From Lachnospiraceae bacterium (lineage in GTDB: Bacteria > Bacillota > Clostridia > Lachnospirales > Lachnospiraceae): 56,823 bases of DNA. The stretch lies in contig SFGF01000032.1 of assembly GCA_004556655.1 (NCBI GenBank), positions 1 through 56,823 of the forward strand, written 5' to 3'. The first letter of the stretch is position 1, and each line of letters starts with the position of its first letter. The notes beneath the pieces are model-generated. The model made no database searches and had not been told where the DNA came from. It worked only from the letters and a program-made list of their open reading frames with translations. Shown here one piece after another: positions 35,763 through 45,008 of this stretch. The translations under genes were made by a program, and so were the position numbers.

Positions 35763-36860
35763 TTATCTCTGCACACGAGCTCCGGCTCCGCCCATGATGG
35801 CTTCTACTTCTTTCTTATTAGCCATAGTGGTATCGCCAGGTGTTGTCATAGCCAGTGCGCCGTGAGCTGCACCATAGTTTACTGCCAGCTCTGCATTGCC
35901 GGTTGTCATCAGACCATAGATCAATCCGGATGCGAAAGAATCGCCGCCGCCTACACGGTCCATGATTTCCAGTCCTTTGTAATCTTTTGCTTTGTAGATT
36001 TCTCCGTCTGCCCAGCAGATTGCGCTCCAGTCATTTACTGTAGCTGTCTTAACTTCACGCAGTGTAGTAGCTACTGCTTTGAAGTTTGGATATGTCTTGG
36101 CAGCTTCATTGATCATCTTCTTGTAACCGTCCAGATTCAGTTCTTTCAGGTTTTCATCATTTCCTTCAATTTCGAAACCAAGGCATGCTGTGAAATCTTC
36201 TTCATTTCCAATCATAACGTCAACATATTTTGCGATTTCTTTGTTTACTTCCTGAGCCTTAGCCTGTCCGCCGATTGCACTCCACATGGATGGACGGTAG
36301 TTCAGGTCATAAGATACTACAGTACCGTATTTTTTAGCTGTCTTGATAGCTGCCAGTACGGTCTCACAGGACTGCTCGGAAAGAGCTGCGTAGATACCGC
36401 CTGTATGCAGCCAGCGAACACCCAGTTCACCGAAGATATAATCAAAATCAAAATCCTCCGGTGTAGCTTTGGAGATTGCTGTGTTTGCACGGTCAGAACA
36501 TCCTACAGCGCCCCGGATACCAAATCCACGCTCTGTGAAGTTAATTCCGTTACGGCAGATACGTCCGATACCGTCGGTCTTCATCCATTTGATCAGAGAA
36601 GTATCTACTCCACCCTGCATAATAAAATCTTCCATCAGTGCACCAACTTCGTTATCAGCAAATGCAGTGATAACAGCAGTGTTCATCTTAAAACATTTTT
36701 TCAGTCCACGGACTACATTGTATTCTCCGCCGCCTTCCCATGCACGGAAAGATCTTGCAGTACGGATTCTTCCTTCGCCCGGATCCAGACGAAGCATAAC
36801 TTCGCCCAGAGAAACTGCATCATATTTACACTCACTTGCTGGTCTTAAATTCAGATTCAT
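35763..36860 (-). CDS. kdgK: 2-keto-3-deoxygluconate kinase (PfkB family)
   Basis: A 365-residue PfkB/ribokinase-fold sugar kinase. It has an N-terminal VSLGEVMLRLDPGEG, the substrate-binding GGGEYNVVRGLKKCF, and the C-terminal ATP/catalytic signature DRVGGGDSFASGLIYG with the base Asp. The length and GEV(M/L)LRL start are typical of KdgK. It would phosphorylate KDG from the adjacent dehydratase to KDPG, the substrate of eda. AAGGAGG precedes ATG 36860. It lies 161 nt downstream of the dehydratase gene; that gap contains repeats and a cre-like site, so it may also have its own promoter. Confidence 0.88.
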   Translation of the reverse strand: MNLNLRPASECKYDAVSLGEVMLRLDPGEGRIRTARSFRAWEGGGEYNVVRGLKKCFKMNTAVITAFADNEVGALMEDFIMQGGVDTSLIKWMKTDGIGRICRNGINFTERGFGIRGAVGCSDRANTAISKATPEDFDFDYIFGELGVRWLHTGGIYAALSEQSCETVLAAIKTAKKYGTVVSYDLNYRPSMWSAIGGQAKAQEVNKEIAKYVDVMIGNEEDFTACLGFEIEGNDENLKELNLDGYKKMINEAAKTYPNFKAVATTLREVKTATVNDWSAICWADGEIYKAKDYKGLEIMDRVGGGDSFASGLIYGLMTTGNAELAVNYGAAHGALAMTTPGDTTMANKKEVEAIMGGAGARVQR

Positions 36861-36883
36861 AGTTTTCCTCCTTAGATATAAAT

Positions 36884-36971
36884 GCTTAAGCGCTTTCTGG
36901 TGTCATTGTAACACATATTATTCATTTCTGCTACAGACAGATTCAATAAATTAGTACAAAATGTAGTACAA
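36884..36971. promoter_or_regulatory. Control region of kdgK: cre-like site and direct repeats
   Basis: Minus strand AGAAAGCGCTTAAGC (36884-36898) resembles a CcpA catabolite-response element centred on AAAGCGCTT, 24-38 bp before the start codon. Two direct copies of TTGTACTA (36952-36959 and 36964-36971) lie 12 bp apart, a spacing of about one helical turn. Neither site has been tested. Confidence 0.45.
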
Positions 36972-37021
36972 TCTTATTTATTTCTTGTTTTTGTCCTATA
37001 CAGACCTTTGCACTGTAATCA

Positions 37022-38767
37022 TTAATATTCCAGATATGCACCTTTCATTGGGCTTGCCGCATGTTCACTGAACAGACGCAGTACACCTTTTTTATACTTT
37101 CTTTCCTTGGGAACCCAGTTTTTCTTTCTCTCAGCAAGAACCGCATCAATCTCTTCCGGTGTTTTTCTCTCACCGCAAATTCCGATGATGTTCAGCTTTC
37201 TTGCCATCACATCAATCTCGATCAAATCTCCTTCTTCCACCAGAGCGATCGGACCGCCATCTGCTGCTTCCGGACTACAGTGTCCGATCACCGGACCCGT
37301 AGATGCTCCTGAGAATCTTCCGTCTGTAATCAGCGCAATACTGCGGCCCAGTTCTTTATCACTGCTGATAGCCTCCGAAGTATAGAACATCTCCGGCATT
37401 CCGCTTCCTTTTGGTCCTTCATAGCGGATAAATACCGCATCCCCTTTTTGAACTTTATGTTTCAGAACAGCATCCAGACACTCTTCTTCACTGTCAAACG
37501 GTCTTGCAGTCAACACTGCCTGATACATTTCTTTCGGGCATGCTGTATGCTTGATAACGGCGCCTTCCGGTGCCAGATTTCCACGAAGAATCGCAATACT
37601 TCCATCTGTTCCGATTGCCTGATCGTATGGTCTTATAATATCCTCTTTTTTCAGAGAAATACCATATCTTGCATTAAATTCCTGCAGCCATTTATCGCAT
37701 CGTTCGTAAAATCCGTTTTTCTTCAGTTCTTCCAGATTTTCTCCCAGGGTTTTTCCTGTCACTGTCATTACATCCAGATGGAGACAGGATTTGATCTCCT
37801 CCATGATGGCTGGCACGCCGCCTGCATAATAGAAGCACTCTGCCGGCCAGCGTCCTGCAGGACGTACATCCAGAAGATAATGTGCATTTCTGTGCAGCCG
37901 GTCAAATGTATCTCCTGTTATCTCAATACCATATTCGTGCGCAATTGCCGGAATATGCAGAAGGCAGTTGGTACTGCCGGAAATAGCCGCATGGACAAGA
38001 ATCGCATTTTCAAAGCTTTCCATTGTCACGATATCACTGGGGCACATATTGGGCATGGATGCAAGTCTTACCGCCTGTTCTCCTGCTTCTCTTGCGTATG
38101 TCAGAAGATCCGGACTGGTGGCAGGCATCAGTGCGCTTCCCGGAAGCGCAAGTCCCAATGCTTCTGCCATGATCTGCATGGTGGACGCAGTTCCGATAAA
38201 GGAACATGCACCGCAGCTTGGGCATGCATTGCATTTTGCCCAGTTCAACTTTTCTTCATCTATCTCGCCTCTCTGATATTTTGCACTATACATACCCAGC
38301 TGCTCAAGAGTCAACATTTCCGGTCCCGCATTCATCGTACCTCCCGGTACTACAATCGAAGGAATATCCACTCTCGCCAGACCCATCAGATTTCCAGGAA
38401 GTCCCTTGTCACAGCTTGACAGATAAACTCCTGCATCAAAAGGTGTCGCATTGGCATGGATTTCTATCATATTGGCTATCATCTCACGGCTTGCCAGACT
38501 GAAATTGATTCCGTCCGTTCCCTGACTTTCTCCGTCACAGATATCGGTACAAAAATATCTTGCACCATAGCCACCTGCTGCTTCCACTCCTTTTCTTACT
38601 TCTTCCACCAGAATATCCAGATGACCACTTCCCGGGTGACTGTCGCCAAACGTACTTTCAATCATAACCTGTGGTTTTGAAAGATCTTCCGGTTTCCATC
38701 CGGTTCCGATCCGCAGAGGATCCAGTTCCGGTGCCAACTTACGCATTTCCTGACTTTTTAATTCCAT
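37022..38767 (-). CDS. IlvD/Edd family sugar-acid dehydratase, probably gluconate dehydratase
   Basis: A 581-residue dehydratase of the IlvD/Edd family. Iron-sulfur cluster cysteines are in FCTDICDG, SSCDKGLPGN and SCGACSFIGTASTM, and the C-terminal RFSGASTGPVIGH is characteristic. Several clostridia convert D-gluconate directly to 2-keto-3-deoxygluconate and then use KdgK and aldolase (the modified Entner-Doudoroff pathway). The GntP permease upstream and KdgK downstream favour that role over dihydroxy-acid dehydratase. Other sugar acids (galactonate, xylonate, arabinonate) cannot be excluded. The frame extends 53 codons into gntP, but ATG 38767 after AAAGGAC leaves a normal 35-nt gap. Confidence 0.85.
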   Translation of the reverse strand: MELKSQEMRKLAPELDPLRIGTGWKPEDLSKPQVMIESTFGDSHPGSGHLDILVEEVRKGVEAAGGYGARYFCTDICDGESQGTDGINFSLASREMIANMIEIHANATPFDAGVYLSSCDKGLPGNLMGLARVDIPSIVVPGGTMNAGPEMLTLEQLGMYSAKYQRGEIDEEKLNWAKCNACPSCGACSFIGTASTMQIMAEALGLALPGSALMPATSPDLLTYAREAGEQAVRLASMPNMCPSDIVTMESFENAILVHAAISGSTNCLLHIPAIAHEYGIEITGDTFDRLHRNAHYLLDVRPAGRWPAECFYYAGGVPAIMEEIKSCLHLDVMTVTGKTLGENLEELKKNGFYERCDKWLQEFNARYGISLKKEDIIRPYDQAIGTDGSIAILRGNLAPEGAVIKHTACPKEMYQAVLTARPFDSEEECLDAVLKHKVQKGDAVFIRYEGPKGSGMPEMFYTSEAISSDKELGRSIALITDGRFSGASTGPVIGHCSPEAADGGPIALVEEGDLIEIDVMARKLNIIGICGERKTPEEIDAVLAERKKNWVPKERKYKKGVLRLFSEHAASPMKGAYLEY

Positions 38768-38802
38768 AATACTCGTCCTTTCTATAATCAACTTCATTCC
38801 TA

Positions 38803-40167
38803 TTATGCAAAGAAAGAGATAATCAGTGCCACAATAAAGCCTGTACCACCTACCAAAGTCTCCATGATCGTCCATGTCTTCAATGTGGTTTTCTCGTCCA
38901 TACCCACCAGCGATTTTACCAGCCAAAAACCGGAATCATTGAAATGGGAGCATACTGTCGCTCCTCCGGCGATAGCGGCTGTCGTACATGCCAGATACAG
39001 TGGAGAAAGGGATGCGATCTCAGGCATGGCAGCGATAATACCTGCCGCCATAGTCATGGCAACGGTAGCAGAACCAACACAGATTCTGACGAGAGCAGCT
39101 ACCACAAATGCCACGATCACAATCGGAAGATTTGCGGAAGACACAGCATTTCCGATCACCTCACCTAATCCTGAATATTGTAACATATACCGAAGAACTC
39201 CGCCACAGGCAGTCACAAGCAAGATCAGTCCTGTAGGTTCCAAAGATTTGGTCATGATTTTTTCCAGTTCTTCTGTTTTATATCCATGTTTGATTCCAAG
39301 AATCAGCATAGCCGCCACCGTTGCAATCAACAGTGCTACAAAAGGCTCTCCTAAAAATCCCAGAATCGGCTGAATCGGAGCCATAGCAGGTACCACTCCT
39401 GCAACTGAATCCAAAATGATCAATACCAGAGGGATCAAAATAATGCCAACAATGGTCCAGAAATTCGGAAGCTTTGATTCATCAATATCCGGCTGATTTG
39501 CCACATGTTCCGGAACCGGGATGTAATGCTTTTTACCGCAGATGGATCCCCATACCGGACCGGCAACAATCATGGAAAAGATTCCACAAAAGATTCCCAC
39601 AAGAATCACCCAACCCAGATCCACATTCAGCATGGTTGCCACCAGTACAGGACCCGGTGTCGGCGGGATAAATGCATGTCCTACTGCCAGACCTGCCAGC
39701 AATGGTATTGCATAAAACAAAGAAGAACGATTGGTTCTCTTTGCCAGAGAAAATGCCAGCGGAATCAGAATAATCAATCCCGCATCGAAGAATACCGGCA
39801 TGGCAATTACCAGTCCGGTAATCCCCAATGCCCAGGCCGCTTTTTTATCACCAAACCATTTTACCATGGTGACAGCCAGGGTCTGTGCTCCACCGGATAC
39901 TTCCAGAATCGCACCAAACATGGAACCAAGTCCTACCAGCAGGGCAATTCCTTTTAATGTATTTCCCATACCATCATTCACCGCACTTATAATATCTTCA
40001 AACGGCATACCAGCAAGAAGTCCAATCGTCAGCGCTCCGATCAAAATTGATACCATCGCCTGAATCTTAAACTTAATAATCAACACCAACAACAATACCA
40101 GACCAATCACGGCTGCAATCACCAGTCTGGTAGGATCCAAAGTAGTTATTGCTTCACTACCCATCAT
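38803..40167 (-). CDS. gntP: GntP family gluconate/sugar-acid permease
   Basis: A 454-residue membrane transporter with about twelve helices. GntP hallmarks include GMPFEDIISAVNDGMGNTLKG (written in part), AFIPPTPGPVLVA, CGGVLRYMLQ and GSATVAMTMAAGI. It takes up gluconate or a related aldonate by proton symport. AGGAGG six bases before ATG 40167 sets the start. First gene of the module gntP-dehydratase-(kdgK), directly behind a promoter flanked by two palindromic operators. Confidence 0.92.
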   Translation of the reverse strand: MMGSEAITTLDPTRLVIAAVIGLVLLLVLIIKFKIQAMVSILIGALTIGLLAGMPFEDIISAVNDGMGNTLKGIALLVGLGSMFGAILEVSGGAQTLAVTMVKWFGDKKAAWALGITGLVIAMPVFFDAGLIILIPLAFSLAKRTNRSSLFYAIPLLAGLAVGHAFIPPTPGPVLVATMLNVDLGWVILVGIFCGIFSMIVAGPVWGSICGKKHYIPVPEHVANQPDIDESKLPNFWTIVGIILIPLVLIILDSVAGVVPAMAPIQPILGFLGEPFVALLIATVAAMLILGIKHGYKTEELEKIMTKSLEPTGLILLVTACGGVLRYMLQYSGLGEVIGNAVSSANLPIVIVAFVVAALVRICVGSATVAMTMAAGIIAAMPEIASLSPLYLACTTAAIAGGATVCSHFNDSGFWLVKSLVGMDEKTTLKTWTIMETLVGGTGFIVALIISFFA

Positions 40168-40232
40168 CAATATCCTCCTTCATACTCTCATTTTAATTTT
40201 CTTTCTTTTTTCTGCCCCCAAACTCAAGCCCT

Positions 40233-40309
40233 ATAACATCGGACGTCATATGTTATCTTGGTTTTATCTTACTATTTTCCCGTTTTTTAGTCAATACATC
40301 TGATGTATT
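40233..40309 (-). promoter_or_regulatory. gntP promoter with two palindromic operators
   Basis: Minus strand -35 TTGACT (40289-40294), 17-nt spacer, -10 TAAGAT (40266-40271). The perfect palindrome AATACATCTGATGTATT (40293-40309) abuts the -35. A second site, arms ATAACAT and ATGTTAT (40233-40256), covers the transcription start and contains ACATCGGA/TCATATGT-like half-sites. A further relative, ATACATATGATGT, lies at 40433-40445 at the end of gntR. The neighbouring GntR protein is the probable ligand; gluconate or KDG would be the inducer. Confidence 0.75.
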
Positions 40310-40333
40310 TTCTTTTGATTCTACTTTTCGCAC

Positions 40334-40374
40334 AAAAAATGGTAGGTTTTCCCTTTTAAAAGCCTACCATTTTT
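40334..40374 (-). terminator. Bidirectional terminator after gntR
   Basis: AAAATGGTAGG/CCTACCATTTTT hairpin with U-runs on both strands. It separates gntR from the gntP promoter. Confidence 0.75.
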
Positions 40375-40447
40375 GTGTATTCTGTCTATATGTCATCCGA
40401 TTTGTTGTATCCCTACAACTTTTTACCGCCAAATACATATGATGTCT

Positions 40448-41167
40448 TTATTGTTTCTCAGATTTTTCTTTTTTCTCTTCCAGCATTCGGATCAGACTTT
40501 GCCTGTTATAAGTAAGGTGCATAATCATGGCACATCGAGCTCCAACAGGATCGCCTTTTAATATAGCATCCGTAACTGCCCGGTGGGTTTCCAGTGTTTC
40601 CTTCATCAATGTTCTGTGCGTCAGATTTGCAAAAGTCATAACCGCCGTATTAATTACCGGTATTAAAGTTTCCACTACCCGATTCTTACTGCACTGTGCA
40701 ATACAGGTATGAAATTCTATATCTTTCTTTATATGATTTTTACCACTTTTGTAAATCCGTTCCACTTCATCACACAGATTTTTCAGTCGCTCTTTTTCCT
40801 CCGGTTCCGCATAATCACAGGCCAAGGCAGCAATTTCCGGCTCAATCATGAGACGTACGTCAAATAATTCCAGGGCGAGTTTAAACTTATCCTCAAATTT
40901 GGAAAGTCCCAGCGGATCATCTTCCATCGTATATGTACTAATTACAAATGTGCCTGACCCACGGCGCACTTCAAGAATCCCCTTAGATACCAGACCCTTG
41001 ACCGCCTCCCTTATCGTACTTCTTCCGACTCCGAACATCTCCGCCAATTCAAATTCATTGGGAATTTTCTGTCCTATTTCTATCGGTTCCTGAAGAATGT
41101 AATTCATTAACTCATCCTCCACTTGGGAACCCAATAATTTCTTACTTACTTTCTCAAACTGATACAC
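40448..41167 (-). CDS. GntR family regulator (FadR/FCD subfamily)
   Basis: A 239-residue regulator. The winged helix (FELAEMFGVGRSTIREAVKG, residues about 39-58, with VRRGSGTFV) is followed by an all-helical FCD effector domain (about 85-235) with the metal-binding pattern EFHTCIAQCSKN and THRAVTDAIL. It most likely represses gntP and the dehydratase through the palindromes at 40233-40309. It lies 39 nt downstream of the GH2 beta-galactosidase on the same strand and may be read from that transcript too. It ends at its own terminator. Confidence 0.88.
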   Translation of the reverse strand: MYQFEKVSKKLLGSQVEDELMNYILQEPIEIGQKIPNEFELAEMFGVGRSTIREAVKGLVSKGILEVRRGSGTFVISTYTMEDDPLGLSKFEDKFKLALELFDVRLMIEPEIAALACDYAEPEEKERLKNLCDEVERIYKSGKNHIKKDIEFHTCIAQCSKNRVVETLIPVINTAVMTFANLTHRTLMKETLETHRAVTDAILKGDPVGARCAMIMHLTYNRQSLIRMLEEKKEKSEKQ

Positions 41168-41206
41168 TCTTATTCCTCCATAAAAACGTATACCGTTATC
41201 ATTGTC

Positions 41207-44044
41207 TTAGACTGATTTATTTATTACCGGTTTTACAGAAAAAGTAAATACAATTTCTTTTTCCGCAAGCCGATATTTCTCCGGAAGTTCAGGACCACAG
41301 GAATTTGAGCCAAGACCGGATACCTTATAATCAATTCTAAGATGTGTCTTCCCGTCTTTTTTCAGTTCATCTGTATGCTTCGCCTGATACAGCATTTTTG
41401 CTGTATATTCAGAAACATTACACTCAAAACCTGTTGATGAAGTAATTTCCAGATCACCGATGCGAAGCAGCTTCACACCTGTATGATTGCCGTGTTCCTG
41501 CGGATATACATAATTGACGTATTCCTTTTCTGCATCACTCTCATACATACCCACCGGCGCCCAGTGATGCATATCGCAGTAATTCTCAATCGGTCCTCTT
41601 CCATAGTAACTGAATTTCTTTATATCACCCGGAAGTTCTATTTCAAATCCCAGACGAGGCAGCCAGAACACATCCTTTCCAATCTTTCCGTCAAGTGCCA
41701 CCTGAATCTGACCATCTGCAAGAATTTCCACAGTTTGTGTATAACGGATAAACGGAAGTCTTGAAACTCCGGCAACAGATGCCTTCACTACAATGATTCC
41801 CTCCTCTATCGTACAGTCATACACTTTCTGGAATGTGCAATCCAGATTTTCTCCCTGCCAGATATTAATATTTGCCCAAAACTGCTTAATATTCCGGTCA
41901 TTATCCGTCGGTGCACGAAATGCAGAAAGTACCGGTCTTCCCGCAAGCTGTTCCTTTCCATTTACAATCATGCTGGTAAATGTACCGTAATGTTTTGAGA
42001 ATACATAAGAGAAGTTCTCACCTTCTGCGTAAATATTAAGCCCTTCCTCCCGAAGCACAGCCTTTTTGGCTTTTGGGACAGCAACAATCTCACACGGAAA
42101 CTCATGCTGTGTCATCGCATAAATATGTCCATCTTTTTTCAGTACTGTATTCAGATGTGCCCCATAGCGGCATGCCGGAACTTCATATGTGATCGGAATC
42201 GTAACAGACTCATGGGGCTCTGTGCTAAGTCTTACGGTCTGTTCCCATACCACATTTCCATCTGCTTCGACTGCATAAGTGAATTCATATTCATCCAGAT
42301 TCGTAAAATCCAGACGGTTCTTCACCGTCAGTTTTCCATCCTCAAACCAGGTCTTGATTGGCTGGTAAGCAGCCTTTGCTTCCAGTGAGCCTGCCTTTAA
42401 GGAACGGTCTGCAAATACCATCCCGTCACAGCAGAAGTTCTCATCATGAGTCAATTCACCCTCAAAGTCTCCGCCGTACTTCTGAACACCATCCACTGTC
42501 ACAACATGATCTGCCCATTCCCATATACAGCCGCCGATCAACTTCGGATACTTGTCAAAAAGCTCATTATACTCATAGACGTCCCCCGGCCCATTCCCCA
42601 TCGCATGGGCATATTCACACAAAAATACCGGCATATTAATGTCGTCTGTCAGCGCAGCAGTCTCCAGTTCCTCAAAGGACGGATACATTCTTGAATAAAC
42701 ATCTGCATTGTGAATCTGACCTTTTCTGGATGCATCTTCACAATGGATCAGTCTTGTATTGTCACGTTTTCTTGTCCATCGAATCATTTCCACATGGTTG
42801 CTTCCATGCCCGCTCTCATTTCCTGTAGACCACATAATAATACTGGCATGATTCTTGTACAGTTCAACCATACGAATCATACGTTCCACATGCTCTTTTT
42901 TCCATTCGCGGTTTGTACATGGCCAGGCATTGGATCCCACATCATAATTATAAGCAACATTCGCCTCTCTTCTCACAAATCCATGAGATTCGATATCCGT
43001 CTCCATTACCACATAAAATCCCAGTTCATCGCACATCTGCACAAATGCCGGTGTGGGCGGATAATGAGAGGTGCGTACACAGTTGATATTCAGCTCCTTC
43101 ATCAGTTCAAGATCCGCTCTCAGCTCATCATTGGACTGACACCAGCCACGGTACTTGCTTGTATCATGATGATTGACACCGTGCAGTTTCACAGAAACAC
43201 CATTGATCAGCAGCTCATACGCATCCGATATCTCAATCTTACGAAGGCCGGCTTTCAATTCAATCATTTCCCCTTCCCGCTCAAGTACTACGGTATACAG
43301 GTACGGCTTTTCTGCATTCCAGAGGACAGGATGTTCCGGTGCATAAACAAATTCGTTTTCTGCCTCAGACTGAATGAGAACCTCATCGCCCGCTTTTATA
43401 CATACCTTTGCCCTTCCATCAAACTTAACTGCAATCTGTTTTTCATTCGGAATCATATCCACATCCACAATATGTCCCCGTGGTCTCTGAAGTATGTAGC
43501 AATCACGGAAAATACCGTTGAACCGGAAGAAATCCTGATCCTCCAGATAGCTTCCGCAGCACCATTTCAGCACTTTCACACGAACTGCGTTCTTTCCTTC
43601 TACAACAGCATCCGTAATGTCAAACTCTGCCTGCAGATGACTTCCCTGTGTAAATCCGATATAGGTATCATTGATGTACAGAAACGCACAGGAGGAAACA
43701 CCTTCAAATACAAAATAAACGCATCCCCACTTCTTTGTGATTTCAAATTCACGCTCATATATACCACAGGGATTATCATCCGGAACATACGGCAGGTCAC
43801 ATGGATACGGAAAATTAATATTGGTATAATTCGGATTCTCATAACCCTCAATCTGCCAACAGGACGGAACCGGTGTCTCATCCCATTTCTCAATTTCCTG
43901 CGGTACGTCAATATCACGAGCAAAATAAGCGAACTTCCATGTGCCATTTAAAAGCTGATATTCAGATATTCCACCTGGAATATAATAACTGCGAGGTACC
44001 AGACGATTTTCACTGGTCACCTGTGGATTTTCATAAATTCTCAT
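41207..44044 (-). CDS. Beta-galactosidase, LacZ type (GH2)
   Basis: A 945-residue GH2 enzyme with the full LacZ layout: sugar-binding domain, Ig-like domain, TIM barrel, and the C-terminal DUF4981 and Bgal small-chain domains. The acid/base Glu is in STGNESGHG (about 410) and the nucleophile Glu in FLCEYAHAMGNGPG (about 477). It has no signal peptide, so it acts on imported lactose or galacto-oligosaccharides. Two ATGs six bases apart are in frame; AAGGG is only 3 nt from the first and 9 nt from the second, so 44044 is preferred. The operator-like palindrome upstream indicates specific control. Confidence 0.9.
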   Translation of the reverse strand: MRIYENPQVTSENRLVPRSYYIPGGISEYQLLNGTWKFAYFARDIDVPQEIEKWDETPVPSCWQIEGYENPNYTNINFPYPCDLPYVPDDNPCGIYEREFEITKKWGCVYFVFEGVSSCAFLYINDTYIGFTQGSHLQAEFDITDAVVEGKNAVRVKVLKWCCGSYLEDQDFFRFNGIFRDCYILQRPRGHIVDVDMIPNEKQIAVKFDGRAKVCIKAGDEVLIQSEAENEFVYAPEHPVLWNAEKPYLYTVVLEREGEMIELKAGLRKIEISDAYELLINGVSVKLHGVNHHDTSKYRGWCQSNDELRADLELMKELNINCVRTSHYPPTPAFVQMCDELGFYVVMETDIESHGFVRREANVAYNYDVGSNAWPCTNREWKKEHVERMIRMVELYKNHASIIMWSTGNESGHGSNHVEMIRWTRKRDNTRLIHCEDASRKGQIHNADVYSRMYPSFEELETAALTDDINMPVFLCEYAHAMGNGPGDVYEYNELFDKYPKLIGGCIWEWADHVVTVDGVQKYGGDFEGELTHDENFCCDGMVFADRSLKAGSLEAKAAYQPIKTWFEDGKLTVKNRLDFTNLDEYEFTYAVEADGNVVWEQTVRLSTEPHESVTIPITYEVPACRYGAHLNTVLKKDGHIYAMTQHEFPCEIVAVPKAKKAVLREEGLNIYAEGENFSYVFSKHYGTFTSMIVNGKEQLAGRPVLSAFRAPTDNDRNIKQFWANINIWQGENLDCTFQKVYDCTIEEGIIVVKASVAGVSRLPFIRYTQTVEILADGQIQVALDGKIGKDVFWLPRLGFEIELPGDIKKFSYYGRGPIENYCDMHHWAPVGMYESDAEKEYVNYVYPQEHGNHTGVKLLRIGDLEITSSTGFECNVSEYTAKMLYQAKHTDELKKDGKTHLRIDYKVSGLGSNSCGPELPEKYRLAEKEIVFTFSVKPVINKSV

Positions 44045-44081
44045 ATACATATTCCCTTCTTACTTTAAATTAGTAATATTT

Positions 44082-44120
44082 ATTATACCATAATTATTTC
44101 GGTAACTGGAAACTGGTTTC
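44082..44120 (-). promoter_or_regulatory. Beta-galactosidase promoter and operator-like palindrome
   Basis: Minus strand extended -10 TG-G-TATAAT (attata at 44082-44087 on the plus strand), with a weak -35 overlapping the palindrome GAAACCAGTTTC (44109-44120). Binding there could repress or activate. Confidence 0.5.
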
Positions 44121-44139
44121 TTTTATTTACAAGAATATT

Positions 44140-44168
44140 TTGCTTTTTCCACTTTAATGTGATATATT
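44140..44168 (+). promoter_or_regulatory. Promoter of the esterase/ATP-grasp/aldolase cassette
   Basis: -35 TTGCTT (44140-44145), 17-nt spacer, -10 TATATT (44163-44168), 33 nt before the first start codon. No clear operator. Confidence 0.6.
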
Positions 44169-44200
44169 AGCAGAGAACATATTATTTTTAGGAGGCAGCT

Positions 44201-44965
44201 ATGGTTATTACATGGAATGTAACGATTCCGGAACTTACAGGGCGACAGGAAAGAAGAGCTTATATCTATCTTCCGGAATCTTATAATTATGAAAATGATA
44301 AACGGTATCCGGTCCTTTATATGTTCGACGGACACAATGTTTTTTTTGATTCAGATGCCACCTACGGCAAATGCTGGGGCATGAAAGAATATATGGATTA
44401 CACCAACACGCAGCTTATTATTGCAGCTGTGGAATGTAATCACAGCCCGGACAACGGACGTCTCAGGGAATATTCCCCCTATGACTTCATGGATCCAAAG
44501 CTGGGTGAAATCCAGGGGCTTGGCAAGCTTACCATGGACTGGATGGTCCACACTTTTAAATACGATATTGATAGTCGCTTCCGTACACTCCCGGATCGGG
44601 AACATACTTTTATTGCCGGAAGTTCTATGGGCGGCCTTATGAGTCTGTATGCTGTACTGGAATACAATGAATATTTTTCCCGTGCCGCTGCACTTTCACC
44701 TTCTATCTGGTTTGGAACCGACAAGCTGAAACACATGATCGAACACGCTTCTCTCCGTCCGGATACAATTGTCTATATGGATTATGGTTCCCGCGAACTT
44801 CGGCATCATGCCAATATGGAACACCAATTTGCCAAAGTTACCGAACAGCTCCTGGATCGCAGGATCATGTTGGAAAGCCGTATCGTCCCGGGTGGAAATC
44901 ACTGCGAGGCGAGCTGGGAAAAGCAGATTCCATTCTTCATGAACACTCTGCTGTACCAGCCATAA
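44201..44965 (+). CDS. Alpha/beta-hydrolase esterase (PF00756-type), cassette gene 1
   Basis: A 254-residue cytoplasmic esterase of the putative esterase/esterase D superfamily. Motifs: YPVLYMFDGHNVFF, the nucleophile elbow AGSSMGGLMS (Ser142), and a catalytic His in PGGNHCEASW. Relatives hydrolyse acetyl, feruloyl or other short esters on sugars, or act as acyl transferases. ATG 44201 follows AGGAGG. It is the first of four co-directional genes with gaps of 43, 24 and 32 nt. Its substrate is not known. Confidence 0.85.
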   Translation: MVITWNVTIPELTGRQERRAYIYLPESYNYENDKRYPVLYMFDGHNVFFDSDATYGKCWGMKEYMDYTNTQLIIAAVECNHSPDNGRLREYSPYDFMDPKLGEIQGLGKLTMDWMVHTFKYDIDSRFRTLPDREHTFIAGSSMGGLMSLYAVLEYNEYFSRAAALSPSIWFGTDKLKHMIEHASLRPDTIVYMDYGSRELRHHANMEHQFAKVTEQLLDRRIMLESRIVPGGNHCEASWEKQIPFFMNTLLYQP

Positions 44966-45008
44966 ACCCTGTAGCAAAATCTTAGCTTTTGATGAGGAGA
45001 ATTTTTTT

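Noticed and set aside
35862..36848. A 328-codon plus-strand frame opposite kdgK
   Set aside because: Cys/Ser/Ile-rich antisense shadow of the kinase frame; no start signal.
42710..43951. A 413-codon plus-strand frame opposite the beta-galactosidase
   Set aside because: It is antisense to a clear GH2 gene, has no ribosome site and is rich in residues typical of reverse-strand reading. Shadow frame.
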